A stretch of 64,000 nt of DNA from Ashinkailepas kermadecensis (lineage: Eukaryota > Arthropoda > Thecostraca > Neolepadidae): the NCBI GenBank assembly GCA_034440615.1, contig JAOTOM010002312.1, positions 1-64,000 of the forward strand, read 5' to 3'. A program made the position numbers and the translations under genes. Positions 23,748-37,340 of this stretch are shown piece after piece (positions within the stretch are counted from its first letter, which is position 1; each line of letters starts with the position of its first letter). The notes beneath the pieces were generated by a model. It saw nothing but the letters and a program-made list of their open reading frames with translations. It made no database searches and was not told where the DNA came from.

Positions 23748-25514
23748 TTAAGCCAGGACGTTGTCGGCAACTACTGGCAGTATCTCTTCTCGACCTGTGA
23801 CAACAGCAGTATTTATACCAGTGTTCCGGAGTCGCCACTTGAGATGAGACATTAGCAGTTCACATACCAGCAGACCAACAGAGGCGGCAACGCCATACAT
23901 CAGCATGTAGAAGGCAGGGAGACACTCCTCCAGACGGAGTGGCAGGACAGCATTACGCGGCTGAGGCGTGAAGTCACATCTCATGTTGACGTCATCTGCC
24001 ATGGGCAGACGCTGACGCTTCAGTCTCGACCAGATTCCAGTCTCCTTCATCCGGAGAAATGCTAGACTCCACGCATGGTTCTCTGGCTCTCCTCGACGGA
24101 ACGGTATTGAATAACGCTGCACAAATAGAGCCTTGGTGTGGGAGCAAATGTTGGGACAGCACTTTCTGTTGCAGAGTTTCACCATACCGAGTTCTTGTCT
24201 AACGAGAGCAAAGTTTTCCGACTCCACCTTGAAAACAGTTCCTTCAGTGTAGTTGATGTAATTAGCTGCAGTGAAATCACTCCTGTCGGCGAAATTGATG
24301 CCGTCGCCAGACAAATTCCTGAGAACGCTGCTGCTTGCCGAATCTTTGATGACGCCCCACTTCCATCCAGGTGTGTCAAGGACATCTTCGGGTTGCGCAA
24401 AAGGCAGCTCGATTTGCTGCATGGTGATCCTGCTGAGGAAGCCGGCCGTGTAGAACTGGCAGCAGAGCATGGCCACCACGCAGAGTACGGCTGATGTCAC
24501 GTAGTGCCATGGCCTCCTCGGCTGTAGCGCCAGCCCCTGGTTACAGAACAGACCTATCGTCTGGACACAACTGCCAACCAAACCCGTCTCCTGATGCTCC
24601 AACATACTGAACATGACGAGCCCAGCCAGGGACAGCAGGGCGGATATCCCGAGGGCCAGAGCCACACCGATTTTCGAGCCGAAGGCCCCACCTGTGTATC
24701 TTGGAGTAGTGGTGGGAATTGGACGACGGAAGTACAACACACTCTTGACTTCTCCCAGTAAATGCGGAAAGCTGACATACTTATTCCTCTCCCATGTTTC
24801 GAAGTAGTTGTCTATCACGAAATCCAGGCTTCCCCTGTTGACAAGAGAAAGAGCCTTTGCGAAGGTAATACCTCTCTGCCCCGTATCTGTCATTTCGAAA
24901 TGCATTGTAGCACCCAGGGTAGCCATCATGTTTAGCATCGCCTTGTCAATAGCAAACGCCGAATTCTGAACGACTTTTACTTCGTATGCACTTGCAGTGA
25001 GTATCCTGAATGATTTGTTCGCAACTCTGAGGTCCTGCCAGCCCAGTGGTGTCGGCCTGTCCCATGCTTCATCTAGCTGAGCACCCTTTGCTCCACAGTA
25101 CCCGACCCGACGTACCAGCGAACCTACGTCTGCGTACCGCGCCATCCGGTACACAGTACCGTTGGGTACATCGTACACGAGCGTGCCGATCATATGCTGC
25201 ACGTGTTGCCGCATCAGCTCCTCTTCAGCTCCGTTCAGCGCCAGCACCAGCATCGGCCGACCGTGCTCGTTGTGAACGTCAGCGTGCGAGGCGGCCAACA
25301 GGACGGCGCTGGTGGCGCCGCGGTCGGCCGAGTCGCCAACTAATCGGTCAGCAGTTGAGGTGAAAACACCTCGGCGGGACAAAGCCAGCAGGAGCGAGGC
25401 GAGCAGCCAGCTGGAGACGGTGGCGTTGTTGACGACGGTGGTGGCCGTCCAGTTCTGACGAACGACCAGTTCAGCCACACAGTCCGACAGTGTGTGGTGA
25501 CTGAAGTTGTTCAT
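23748..25514 (-). CDS. Divergent ionotropic receptor, copy 3 (IR-3)
   Basis: The ORF has 588 codons and is intact. Its pore loop (FCNQGL), M3 gate and M4 are as in IR-2. It is the most distinct of the five in its ligand-binding lobes. S1 reads AYEVKVVQNSAFAIDKAMLN and S2 reads DFTAANYINYTEGTVFKVES, followed by FALVRQELGMVKLCNRKCCP, where the others have a KFCKRRSCP-type sequence. The CC next to NICSH adds a cysteine. The N-terminal 160 residues remain almost the same as in the other copies. The concentration of change in the lobes suggests a different ligand preference, which is inference. Confidence 0.85.
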   Translation of the reverse strand: MNNFSHHTLSDCVAELVVRQNWTATTVVNNATVSSWLLASLLLALSRRGVFTSTADRLVGDSADRGATSAVLLAASHADVHNEHGRPMLVLALNGAEEELMRQHVQHMIGTLVYDVPNGTVYRMARYADVGSLVRRVGYCGAKGAQLDEAWDRPTPLGWQDLRVANKSFRILTASAYEVKVVQNSAFAIDKAMLNMMATLGATMHFEMTDTGQRGITFAKALSLVNRGSLDFVIDNYFETWERNKYVSFPHLLGEVKSVLYFRRPIPTTTPRYTGGAFGSKIGVALALGISALLSLAGLVMFSMLEHQETGLVGSCVQTIGLFCNQGLALQPRRPWHYVTSAVLCVVAMLCCQFYTAGFLSRITMQQIELPFAQPEDVLDTPGWKWGVIKDSASSSVLRNLSGDGINFADRSDFTAANYINYTEGTVFKVESENFALVRQELGMVKLCNRKCCPNICSHTKALFVQRYSIPFRRGEPENHAWSLAFLRMKETGIWSRLKRQRLPMADDVNMRCDFTPQPRNAVLPLRLEECLPAFYMLMYGVAASVGLLVCELLMSHLKWRLRNTGINTAVVTGREEILPVVADNVLA

Positions 25515-26400
25515 GTCTGCAACGAAGATTCATTGTTTCACTTAAGGACCACGACATCACATGATAAAATAACATGAAAAGTGCACTCGACAGTACGACC
25601 AAAAAAACAGAATGTACAGGCAATGTGCACGAAATCCTGTCATGGCGAAGGTATGTGCCCAATATGTGCCCGGAAACAATTTACACCCCCATACAAGTTT
25701 CCATTTCCATGTCAGCTTACAACGGCTGAAAGCATCTTCTTAAAAATGAATGTTCAAACCAACGGACAGCTGCCAAATGCCAAATATGTGGCCCTCCATA
25801 CAAAATATGCTTCTTATGTAATAATCATATGTCATAAGAAGCAATTATGAGAAAAATTGTTTGAATTATGAAATTATGAATTATGACAAAAATATATTTG
25901 AAGAATTCGTAACCAGATTGAAACGACTATAAATTCCTACATATATAATAGGTGATTATATTCTTGGTTTAGTTGCAATGCAAACCGAAGTCCACTCAGT
26001 GTTAATTTTTTCATGAGGTATTCACGTGATTGTTCATTGCATGTAAACTACAACAAAGGTGAACACCAACTGCACTACCGTACATTTTCGCAATTATTTG
26101 AAAAACGTTGTTTTTCCTGTAGTCATGAAAACACTTCTTTTCTGGCCACTTTTCGGTGTATATTTCTTTGAACAGGATTGCGGATTCTCAAAATAAACAT
26201 CAGTCAGACATCACCTATTTTGATTTTCGCCAACTTGATGAATTCAAACTACACCTTCTAGCTAGTCTGCAACTTGTTCGATAAGAAACCGACAGAGAAC
26301 AGGTCTGCATGTTAATAAGCATGGCCTACAAGGAGGGCGTTAAGCAATGTTGATGTCTAAAAAGCATAATAGGAAGAGACATTGACGGATCTAGCCAACC
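25515..26400. other. 5' flank of IR-3 and unique AT-rich DNA
   Basis: The first 150 bases, beginning with the conserved acceptor-like CAG, still match the U-blocks of other units. After about 25660 the match ends, so the 5' flank of IR-3 has been replaced by other sequence. IR-3 may therefore be regulated differently from its siblings. The rest is AT-rich and holds no gene I can recognise. Confidence 0.5.
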
Positions 26401-28149
<1,749 letters not shown>

Positions 28150-28659
28150 AGCCCGCCCCCTAGGCGCGGCGAGCAACGCGGCGGGCTGTTCCTGCCACCA
28201 TTAGCGGCATCGAACTACTACTATCTATACTCGGTGCCCGTAGGTGCCGCCCCCGGCGCGCCAGGCGCGGAGTCGTCTGCGGAATTGTGTTTTGATATCT
28301 GGCAACGTCCCTTGCCGCTACCGCCGAGCGCCTTCTGGCAGGGAGATGCGCCCAGAGCAGGCACGATAGTGGTTTTCCGCGTGCAGTGACCACCTAGCTC
28401 CCGCCTTCGCACATAGTGCCCTGCATGGGTGCAAAGAGAACGCCAACCGGCACCACCAAGTCGAAAGGTATGAGCTTCGCCTCCCGGCGCCCCCCCACAC
28501 GCACGCGCCACGTCAGCCGCCATCCCCCATCGCTCTAGAACCTACGCGCCGGTAACTGCAACTACCGGGGTAACTAACCCACGAATGGATCTGGCCTAGC
28601 CCATGGATGGTCGTCACAGTTACGTGACAGGCACATTGGCGCCACTGATATATACTCTG

Positions 28660-29640
28660 GTCCGCCCTGCTGGAAGACGTCCCTGCGAAGGTCCTACCGA
28701 CCAGTTCATGCACCGGGGCATGGCTGTTCGCTGATACCACGGCTCAGGTTCCACCGCCCACATCTTGCACCGGCCTGGCTGACCGCTGACACCACGGCTC
28801 AGGTACCACCGACCACATCATGCACCGGCCTGGCTGTCCGCTGACACCACGGCTCAGGTCTCGCTGACCAGTTCATATACTATGGGCCTGGCTTTCCGCT
28901 ACTGTCACTGGTAAGGTCCCACTGACAAGTTCATGTGCCCGGACCTGGCTTTCCGCCGACGCCACTGCTATGGTCCCACTGACCAGATCGTGCTCCGGGG
29001 CCCGGCCGTTCGCAGACGCCACTGGTAGGTCCCACTGGGCAGTTTAGTTAATTGTACCTGGCTATCAGCTGATGCCACTGGTACCATCCCCCTGACTGGA
29101 CCACCAGATCACGTACGGGCCTGGCTGTCCGCTGACGCCTCTGGTCAGGCCTCACTGTCGCCTCGGGTAAGGCCCCACTGACCAGATCACGTGTGGGCCT
29201 GGCTGTCCACTGACGCCACTGGTCAGATCCCACCGACCGCCCGAGTTACTTGGGCCTAGCTGTCCACCGAACTGGTAATGCCCCGCTGGCCAGATCACAC
29301 TTGGGCCCAACTGTCCGCTGCCGCCACTGGCACGGTCCCACTGACAATCATGCACATGGGCCTGGCCACCTGCCGACACCACTGGTAATGCTTCCCTGAC
29401 CACATCACATACGGGCCTGGCTGTCCGCTGACACCACTGGTAAGGTCCCACTGATGAGATCTTGCACCTCGGCCTGGCGGTCTGCTGATGCCACTGGTAA
29501 TGCCCCACTGATCAGATCACATGTGGCCGTATGCTGCCGCCACTGGTAAGGTCCCACTGACCAGATCACGTATGGGCCTGTCCGTCCGCTGACGCCACTG
29601 GTAAGGTCCCACTGACCAGATCACGCATGGGCCTCGCCGT
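28660..29640. repeat. 55-bp minisatellite, about 17 copies
   Basis: The unit includes CTGGCTGTCCGCTGACGCCA, CTGGTAAGGTCCCACTGACC and AGATCACGTATGGGC. Adjacent GGTAAGG positions at 29545 and 29600 give a period of 55. Copies diverge toward the left, where GACACCACGGCTCAGGT variants dominate (28730-28860). The right-most copies are the most alike, which suggests recent expansion there. The array ends about 50 bp before the RT ORF. Confidence 0.85.
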
Positions 29641-29693
29641 TCTCTCTGCCACCGTTCTCTCCCTTCCGCGTCAGCCCCCTTGGGGCCCGCCCC

Positions 29694-31031
29694 ATGCCCG
29701 ACGGGGCTCTCCGCATCATTTTAGACCTGTCGCAGCCGGTCGGTAGCAGTGTGAACGACTACATCGACAAGGAATCGTTCACGCTGCAGTATACGACGAT
29801 GGACGATGCCATTGCGGCCCTGTTCGAGGTCGGCCCCCGCGCGGCGCTAATGGCCAAAGTCGACCTCAAGCATGCCTTCCGCTTGCTTCCCGTCCGGCCT
29901 TCTCAGTGGTGGCTGCTCGGCTTCCGCTGGCAGGATTCTTTCTACTTTGACGTGCGGCTCCCATTCGGTCTACGATCCGCCTGCGCACTGTTCGATGACC
30001 TCGCTAAGGTCGTGGCAGCAGCGGTCAGTCACCACGCAAGTGCCCCCCACACCCATCAGTATCTCGACGATTTCTTTTTCTTTTCCGCGTCATCACCCGC
30101 CTGCCGTCGGGCTTTCACCACCATGTTGGAGATCTGCCATGCTTGCAGTATACCGGTGTCTGAGGAGAAGTGTCACCCGCCCGGCAGAAAAATCACGCTC
30201 CTCGGCTGCATCCTCAACACGAACACACTCACCATCTCCCTCCCGCCGAATAAGCTCCAAGCCCTGCTAGAGCACCTCCGCGCCGTCCGCCGGGCTCGAA
30301 CCGTGCGTAAGCGCGACATGATGAGCCTGGTCGGAAAACTAGTACACGCCACCAAATGCATCCCGGCCGGTCGAAGCTTCTTCCGGCGCATGCTCGACGC
30401 AGCCCACTCCGCACACAGTTTGCACCACTGGGTCACCCTCACACGAACAGTGAAACTTGACCTGGACTGGTGGCTGGCGGTCCTGCCCCAATGGAATGGC
30501 CATGCCCCGCTGCTGCACCCACACTGGACGCCCCCGTCCGACCTAAGCCTCGCCACTGACGAATCAAGAGCGGGTTTCGGTGGCACGTGCGGCAAGGGGT
30601 GGTTCTACGCGCTTTGGCCGCCCCGCGTAACTGTTCTCGCACCGGGCATGTCCTGGCTTGAAATGGTCCCGATTCTGGCAGCGTGCCTCATCTGGGGCCC
30701 GTCGTGGGCCGGGCGCCGGGTCACGTTTCACTGCGATAACTCCGGCGTGGTCGGCGCATCGGAGCGTGGGTGGTCCCGGGACCCATGGCTCATGTCTCTC
30801 CTCCGCCAGTCGCTCTTTGTTGCAGCGGCCAACCACTTCCACGTCCGCGTGGTCCATCTGCCCGGCCGCGATAATTACGCGGCGGACGCCCTGTCACGCT
30901 TACAGATCCCGGAGTTCCGGCGGGCCCGTCCGGACGCCAACGCGGCCCCCGAGGCCGTGCCCAGCGACCTGCTGCAGTTCCTGGCGGACCCGTCGGAGGA
31001 GTGCACGGTAGCTTCGGGATACCGACTATAG
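29694..31031 (+). CDS. Reverse transcriptase-RNase H of a YR retroelement
   Basis: The 445-codon frame is intact and would make a polymerase for copying element RNA into DNA. RT motifs are SPLG (just upstream of the first ATG, same frame, about 29670), PDGALRIILDLS with SSVNDYI, then VDLKHAFRLLPV (first catalytic Asp), LPFGLRSA, and QYLDDFFFF with the YLDD box at about 30060-30070. A thumb/connection with LVGKLVHATKCIPAGRSFFR follows. RNase H shows ATDESRAGFGG, WLEMVPILAACLIW, HCDNSGVV and NYAADALSRL, giving a D-E-D-D set. The frame is open 5' of the ATG, so the true start is probably lost with the 5' end of the element. The last ten codons overlap the recombinase frame (31001). It is open, but not necessarily active. 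Confidence 0.85.
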   Translation: MPDGALRIILDLSQPVGSSVNDYIDKESFTLQYTTMDDAIAALFEVGPRAALMAKVDLKHAFRLLPVRPSQWWLLGFRWQDSFYFDVRLPFGLRSACALFDDLAKVVAAAVSHHASAPHTHQYLDDFFFFSASSPACRRAFTTMLEICHACSIPVSEEKCHPPGRKITLLGCILNTNTLTISLPPNKLQALLEHLRAVRRARTVRKRDMMSLVGKLVHATKCIPAGRSFFRRMLDAAHSAHSLHHWVTLTRTVKLDLDWWLAVLPQWNGHAPLLHPHWTPPSDLSLATDESRAGFGGTCGKGWFYALWPPRVTVLAPGMSWLEMVPILAACLIWGPSWAGRRVTFHCDNSGVVGASERGWSRDPWLMSLLRQSLFVAAANHFHVRVVHLPGRDNYAADALSRLQIPEFRRARPDANAAPEAVPSDLLQFLADPSEECTVASGYRL

Positions 31032-31967
31032 ACCGCCACCTCGTATCCCTGCTACGTGCCGGGATTTCGACGGCAACACGGCGCTCCTACCGCACCATGG
31101 TCACGAGGTATCGCACATTCTGCTGCTCGCACAAGTTCACCCCTTTCCCGGCCACCAAGCGGATCCTTCTGCGATTCGTGGCGTACCTTAGCCTCCAACG
31201 GCTGACCGCCATCTCCGTCTCTTCTCACCTGGCCGCCATACGCCACAGTCACATCACCAGGGGCTCCCCCTGGATCGGGCGAACGCCACGACTAGTCCTC
31301 GCCCTCCGCGCCACAGCCCGACTCCCCCGGCCCCGTCGTCCGACCCGAGCTCCGCTAACCCCGGCAGACTTGCGGCTCCTCAAATCGGCCTTGAGCCGCT
31401 CCGGGGACCACAAGGTGGACCGCGCCGCAGCGTGGAGCGCCATCACAGTCGGCTTTTTTCGGTGCGCTCCGTGCGTCCGAATAGCTTAGCCCCCGCGCAT
31501 CTGCGCTCGACCTCCGTCGGTCCTGTCAGCACCGACACCTGCGGCTGGGGCCCCGGTGCCTAGTGCTGACCATACCTGCCGCGAAAACGGATCAAACCTT
31601 CAGGGGTGCATCCGTCACGTTGCCGGAGATCGGCGGCCGCTTGTGCCCCGTGACAGCGTTCCGAAAGTATCTCCGGATCCGGGCCCCGGGCCCGGACACG
31701 TTAGCGGCCTTCACGCGCGGTGACGGCCGCGCCTGTACCCCGGCGTGGCTCAACAGTCTCCTTGCCCAACACCTGCAGGCCCCGCCTGGCACGGTTTTCA
31801 CATCGCATAGCCTGCGGATCGGGTACGCTTCTGCTGCGGCCGCGGCCGGGATCAACGACGACACTATCCGAACAGCGGGCCGCTGGTCCAGCGGAGCTTT
31901 CTCCCGCTACATCCGTGGACCCCGGCGGTCCGCCATCGCGGCGTGTGTGCGGATTGCTCGCCTGTAA
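31001..31967 (+). pseudogene. Tyrosine recombinase of the YR retroelement, broken
   Basis: The product would integrate circular element DNA by site-specific recombination. An N-terminal helical domain (TATRRSYRTMVTRYRTFC, near 31070-31120) is followed by the catalytic domain. At the T6 run 31454-31459 the frame shifts. Past that run the alternative frame reads FFGALRASE, the expected first-arginine motif, and then hits TAG at 31482. The same frame continues to 31967 with HSLRIGYAS (H-x-x-R) and AGRWSSGAFSRYIR, whose Tyr is the nucleophile. One indel plus one stop are therefore enough to inactivate an otherwise complete R-H-R-Y recombinase, so the inactivation looks recent. Confidence 0.8.
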
Positions 31968-32022
31968 AGCCTGGAAGGCGGAACATTGTACCAAATACAG
32001 CACCGTTTGGTGATTTGGCGTC

Positions 32023-32059
32023 TTTCAGCCGTACATCGACGAAAACGGAACGGCTGAAA
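32023..32059 (+). terminator. Hairpin near the 3' end of the YR element
   Basis: TTTCAGCCGT and ACGGCTGAAA form 10-bp arms around a 17-base loop, about 60 bp after the recombinase stop. It could be a processing or end signal of the element RNA. This is a structural observation only. Confidence 0.3.
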
Positions 32060-32135
32060 CAAACGGGAGTCGAGACCGCCGCAAGCCAAACAGTAGGTCG
32101 CAACTGCAAAGCAAAAACGTCAGCGAACGAGTGAG

Positions 32136-32935
32136 TAAATGTTAATGTGAACTTCAATTTTCACTATAGTTACGAGTAACCAATGCATATTTGTTTCCAG
32201 TTTTTCAACTTTGCTATTTTCCAGTCGATGAAAGCATCATTTGTCCGAAAATAACATACAAAAATACTTCCCAGCTCTACTCAGGTGAGGCACTGCCTTA
32301 GTGCCCTACATGGGCCGGCCGCCCCTGTTGAAGCCTTTGTTGAAAGGTTTTCGTACTGGGATCTTCTGATATGTCAGCTCGTGCTGCTAAATTTACAACT
32401 GTATACAAATAATGTATAAATGATGAGGTTTGCAATTTCACCCATTGCGGTCAATTATGCCCTATCATCACAACTTCAAATTGCTTGCACGTATGCACCC
32501 ACCTTGCGCATTTGTCGCATTCGCCACACTTTCTGTGTTTCAGCTGTTTCATCGGTTTCTGCTAAGCCCCTTACGTTTTTATAAATTGAATTATTATATG
32601 AATTGCTACCATATGATTGTTGTGTGCCATACTTAGCGCCATAACATGCTTCGTTCGTGGTATTCGTTCATTTTCTGGCAGAAAGGGAACCAGGATACAT
32701 CTCAGAACGTTAATGTATATACCTCATCTTATTAAATATGCTCGCAGATTGACTAGCGAACCAAGAAGTGCGCTAATTTGGTGTTCTCTTTACGACCTGG
32801 TGCGTTTGTTTTCGTTTATTCATGGGTTTTAGGGCCCAACACAATTTTTTGTCCCACAGCGCGTTCCTGAGATCCGAAGGGTTTATTTGCATATTTATGT
32901 TTTTGTACTTAAGGTGAAATGGTCTCATTTTACAA
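32136..32935. other. AT-rich spacer with a dispersed repeat
   Basis: No gene is recognised. About 140 bp at 32480-32620 (GCACGTATGCACCCACCTTGC onward, including GCATTCGCCACACTT and TTTCTGCTAAGCC) match, in inverted orientation, the stretch at about 51775-51910 inside the hAT-like element. This marks a dispersed repeat. Confidence 0.5.
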
Positions 32936-33159
32936 GGGGCCCATTCCACGACAAATCGACAAGGGTATTACACCCAATATTTTATATTTTGATGAAAATA
33001 TTTGTGTGGGGTTACCTGATTCGCCGAATCCAGCTGTGCCATTTTTAGAAAGATCAGGTCGACGGCCAGGTAGTTATAGCCTCCGGAATTTCTGAGCTGT
33101 CACCAAACAATGGTGTCTTTTGAGGTCCTTAATACAATGAAGAACAATCCGAAATGTGC

Positions 33160-33604
33160 AAAAGTCGGCGAGTTCACACTAATCCACGGCATCTTCTGGC
33201 TATTTCGGAATTTTCTTTTATGTGCCATTTGAAATCGTGAAATCGTGACCTAAGGTTACGTGACCTACTTTAACTATCGGGACAGTAACAATGCGATTTG
33301 AAAAAGTAGAGAAATGAAGTTCGATGCCTTATCTTTCGAACTGAAACAAAGGGTTTACCCCTAAAAAAATATACATATCCATTAAAAATTAGGCGTTCAT
33401 AGTTGATTTTGCTCTGGATTATCGTGGGGTGTTTTAATATTTGTTTCTAGCAGTATACTGCTGAAATACAAGCCTTTTGATGTTCGTTGCACGTGATGGG
33501 ATGAATGAGAATGTTAGCCACCTGATCTTGAGTGTTGTGTTACACAATTGTTCTAACTCGTTGTGAGGTCAATGGTGGCAGAAACGTCTCCGAATTGTGG
33601 TAGG
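33160..33604 (+). repeat. Left long inverted repeat arm
   Basis: This arm pairs with 36052-36490. Inner boundary: similarity stops just after GAATTGTGGTAG. By eye the arms agree at most positions with scattered indels, so they are old or not recently homogenised. Confidence 0.75.
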
Positions 33605-34531
33605 TGGCCCATTCCACAAGTCGACAAGTGAAGGAATCAAATTACACTTAATATCTCGATGAAAATACGTACATAGGGTTAGATCGGCTCTATAATCCAG
33701 CTGTGCAATTTTGGGAAAGATGGGAGCAACGGTTAAAGAGTTATAGCATCGGACATATTTTAGAGATCTCCAAGTCTTTGGAGACCTGGAACTTAATGAA
33801 AAGTAACACGACGTGCACGAAGCTACATGTCGCTGAACTCGTCATGATCCACTGCGTCTTGTGTCAATTTCAATTTTTTTTTCTCACGCGTTTCTTTTAA
33901 ATCGTGAGCTCGTGACCTAAGATAATGTGACCTAGTTTGGCCTTCGAGACGGTCACAATGCTATTTTGGAAATTCAGAAACGACGAAAGGTGATTTGTGA
34001 AATCCTCGATCTTCACTTGTAAGGAGAAAAGTAATAGAATGTTTTCACCTTATGCAATATACTTCTGCCTCAATGTCAGCATATCAAAAATGTACGGTCA
34101 TATTTCACTCACAACAATAATGAGTTTTTATAACCGCAAATCACTGCAATATCAACCTTCTGGCGTTTCAAATCCCACATTCTGGAAACAAAAAGATGAA
34201 CCTCATTGACTGAGTAATCGCATTAATTTTGAACTGCTTGAGAACAAATTTGGCGCACACGCATCCATTGACACATGCTGACCCCGAAATTAATCGCGTT
34301 GGATGATGAGCCGTCTACATCGGGTAATAAAATATAGGAACGGAATTACACAATGCAATGCGATACAATAATGTGTTGCAGTACAGTATTATAATGCAAA
34401 GCAATGTAATGATCCACAGACCTGCAGATAATCTCATGCCTTTCAGAATCCCAGTTCAGACTGATTATCTGTCACTGCGATAATATTAATCAGCATAATA
34501 TGCATCAGCGCGCGCACTAACATTTCTCACT

Positions 34532-35804
34532 TCACTCAACTACCATTAACTCACGCCCCGCATCGGTAAGCAGTTCGTGGACTATTACGGTACTGTGGGT
34601 CACTGGTGCGAACTTATGATACCACTGTGTTCCCTTCACCGTGATGGCTTTCGAGTAGCGTTCGGTGAGGTGGGTCGTGACGTCCATTTCCTCCGGCTTT
34701 GATACGAATATGAATTTAATGCAGCTGGCTAGCATGTGCGACAGATACTCAAACATGTCCTCCTCCGTCAGTATCTGGTTGTTAAGCGGGCGCTTGAGGC
34801 TCTCTTGAGCCGCGGCACGCTTGGCTGTGCCCTGATGCCGTCGCAAGCGCCCTTGCCATGAGATGTGACAAAAAAGCCACTCACAGGATACCACAAAATC
34901 TGTCTGATGGTGACGCACTTTGACGTTATGCTTATTCGTGCACCACCGTCTGTGATATAAATAATTTTTTAAAGGTTAGGTACTGTGGTCCGAATTTCTG
35001 GGATAAGCCGCTGCAGGAACGCATGCACCATGTCGGTGGTGTGCTTTGTGCCGTCAGAGATACAGCACATTTCCTGATGGCGCATTACCTCGTCCTTACG
35101 CCAGTACACTACAAACGGGTGCACGGTAAACTGGGACGAATCTCAGTGGAAGCCTTGAGCTGCATTCTGCACCACAAATGAATAATTTTCAGCAAAATCG
35201 TACTAGAGAATCGAGTATCGCATGCTTTCCTTTTGGTCTAGACTATTTCTGCGGGTGTACAACGATGCGTGCTCATCCACTGTTTGTACCTAATCTCATT
35301 ATCCATGTCATCATCTCGAGCTAAATCACCTTCACTCTCTTCTCCTGATTTGTCCGCGAGGATAATCCTCAGAAAATTCATCACCCGGTCTTCACCAGGG
35401 CAGTCCTCACAGTTGTGCATCATGCAATCACGGCTTTCCGTGCCACATACAGCGTGATCGAGGAGGTTACGGTATTTGAGACCGGGAAGGCCTAGAGCGG
35501 ATATGAACAGTTTTGGGTTTTGATGGCACATGCACACCGAGTGCGTCACACTGCTGCCTGCCAATGCGCAATGCTTCGGACGAAGGGCAGCAAAGGTTAA
35601 TAAACCGGTGCGAGGGTTTTCAGAGTTCTGCTTGTATAGATCACATATCTCACACAAATTTAACAAAGCAAGCCTTTTCTGAACTCTACTTTTGGTTCCA
35701 TCAACATGTCGCACCGTGACACAGTCGGTCTTCCCGAGACACATCCGGTTGATTTGATCCGATTCATAAAGTAACTTTACTTTCACCTTGACTGCGTCCG
35801 ACAC
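34532..35804 (-). pseudogene. Probable transposase of an uncharacterised arthropod family, broken
   Basis: Reading on the minus strand gives three blocks. The first (35804-35238, 188 codons) has VQKRLALLNLCEICDLYK, then FAALRPKHCALAGSSVTHSV and CMCHQNPKL. The second (about 35195-34990) reads SFVVQNAAQGFH, a TGA where Trp is expected, then HPFVVYWRKDE and CCISDGTKHTTDMVHAFL. The third (34960-34532) reads IYITDGG, a frameshift, HHQTDF, CEWLFCHISWQGRLRRHQGT and LNNQILTEEDMFEYLS. I recognise this order from a repeated uncharacterised protein family of arthropods and cnidarians. In intact relatives, as I recall them, the second block carries QD and the third a GPCDG motif. Here they read QN and GRLRR, so two candidate acidic residues are gone. 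The DDE-type fold is inference. Confidence 0.65.
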
Positions 35805-36051
35805 TAATAAAATTTCCTCGCTTCACAGGCAGCACGTTCATCGACAGTGAGCAGTGAGCATTATGCATCCAGATACGGTGCCACACCTTGTTTGTGCCCT
35901 TCGTGATATTTCACTATATTCGCAAAGTGATATTTTCACGAGGCAATAAATGGCTGTGCGAATGGTTTCTCGGTTCTCCGAATGTGATTGCTACATTGTG
36001 GATGCTTCTCTCTCCTTCTAATTCATGGTAAGGTATAACTCATAATTCATC

Positions 36052-37340
<1,289 letters not shown>

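Larger units (their letters stand above)
28150..32135 (+). mobile_element. Tyrosine-recombinase (DIRS/Ngaro-like) retroelement
   Basis: A GC-rich island lies in AT-rich surroundings. It encodes RT and RNase H in one frame and a tyrosine recombinase in an overlapping second frame, all on the plus strand. RT-RH followed by YR, with no aspartic protease or DDE integrase, is the diagnostic gene order of DIRS-order elements. The 5' part contains a 55-bp minisatellite up to within about 50 bp of the RT start, and no gag is recognisable. The RT domain begins abruptly, so the element appears 5' truncated. I could not find the split direct or inverted terminal repeats expected of such elements, so the outer limits follow base composition only. 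Confidence 0.7.

Noticed and set aside
28660..29640. Possible CRISPR-like array of evenly spaced repeats
   Set aside because: The whole 55-bp unit repeats with graded divergence and no unique spacers. It is a minisatellite in a eukaryotic genome.
30173..30857. Several long minus-strand frames opposite the RT gene
   Set aside because: They are antisense shadows of a GC-rich coding region whose plus-strand frame has clear RT and RNase H motifs.
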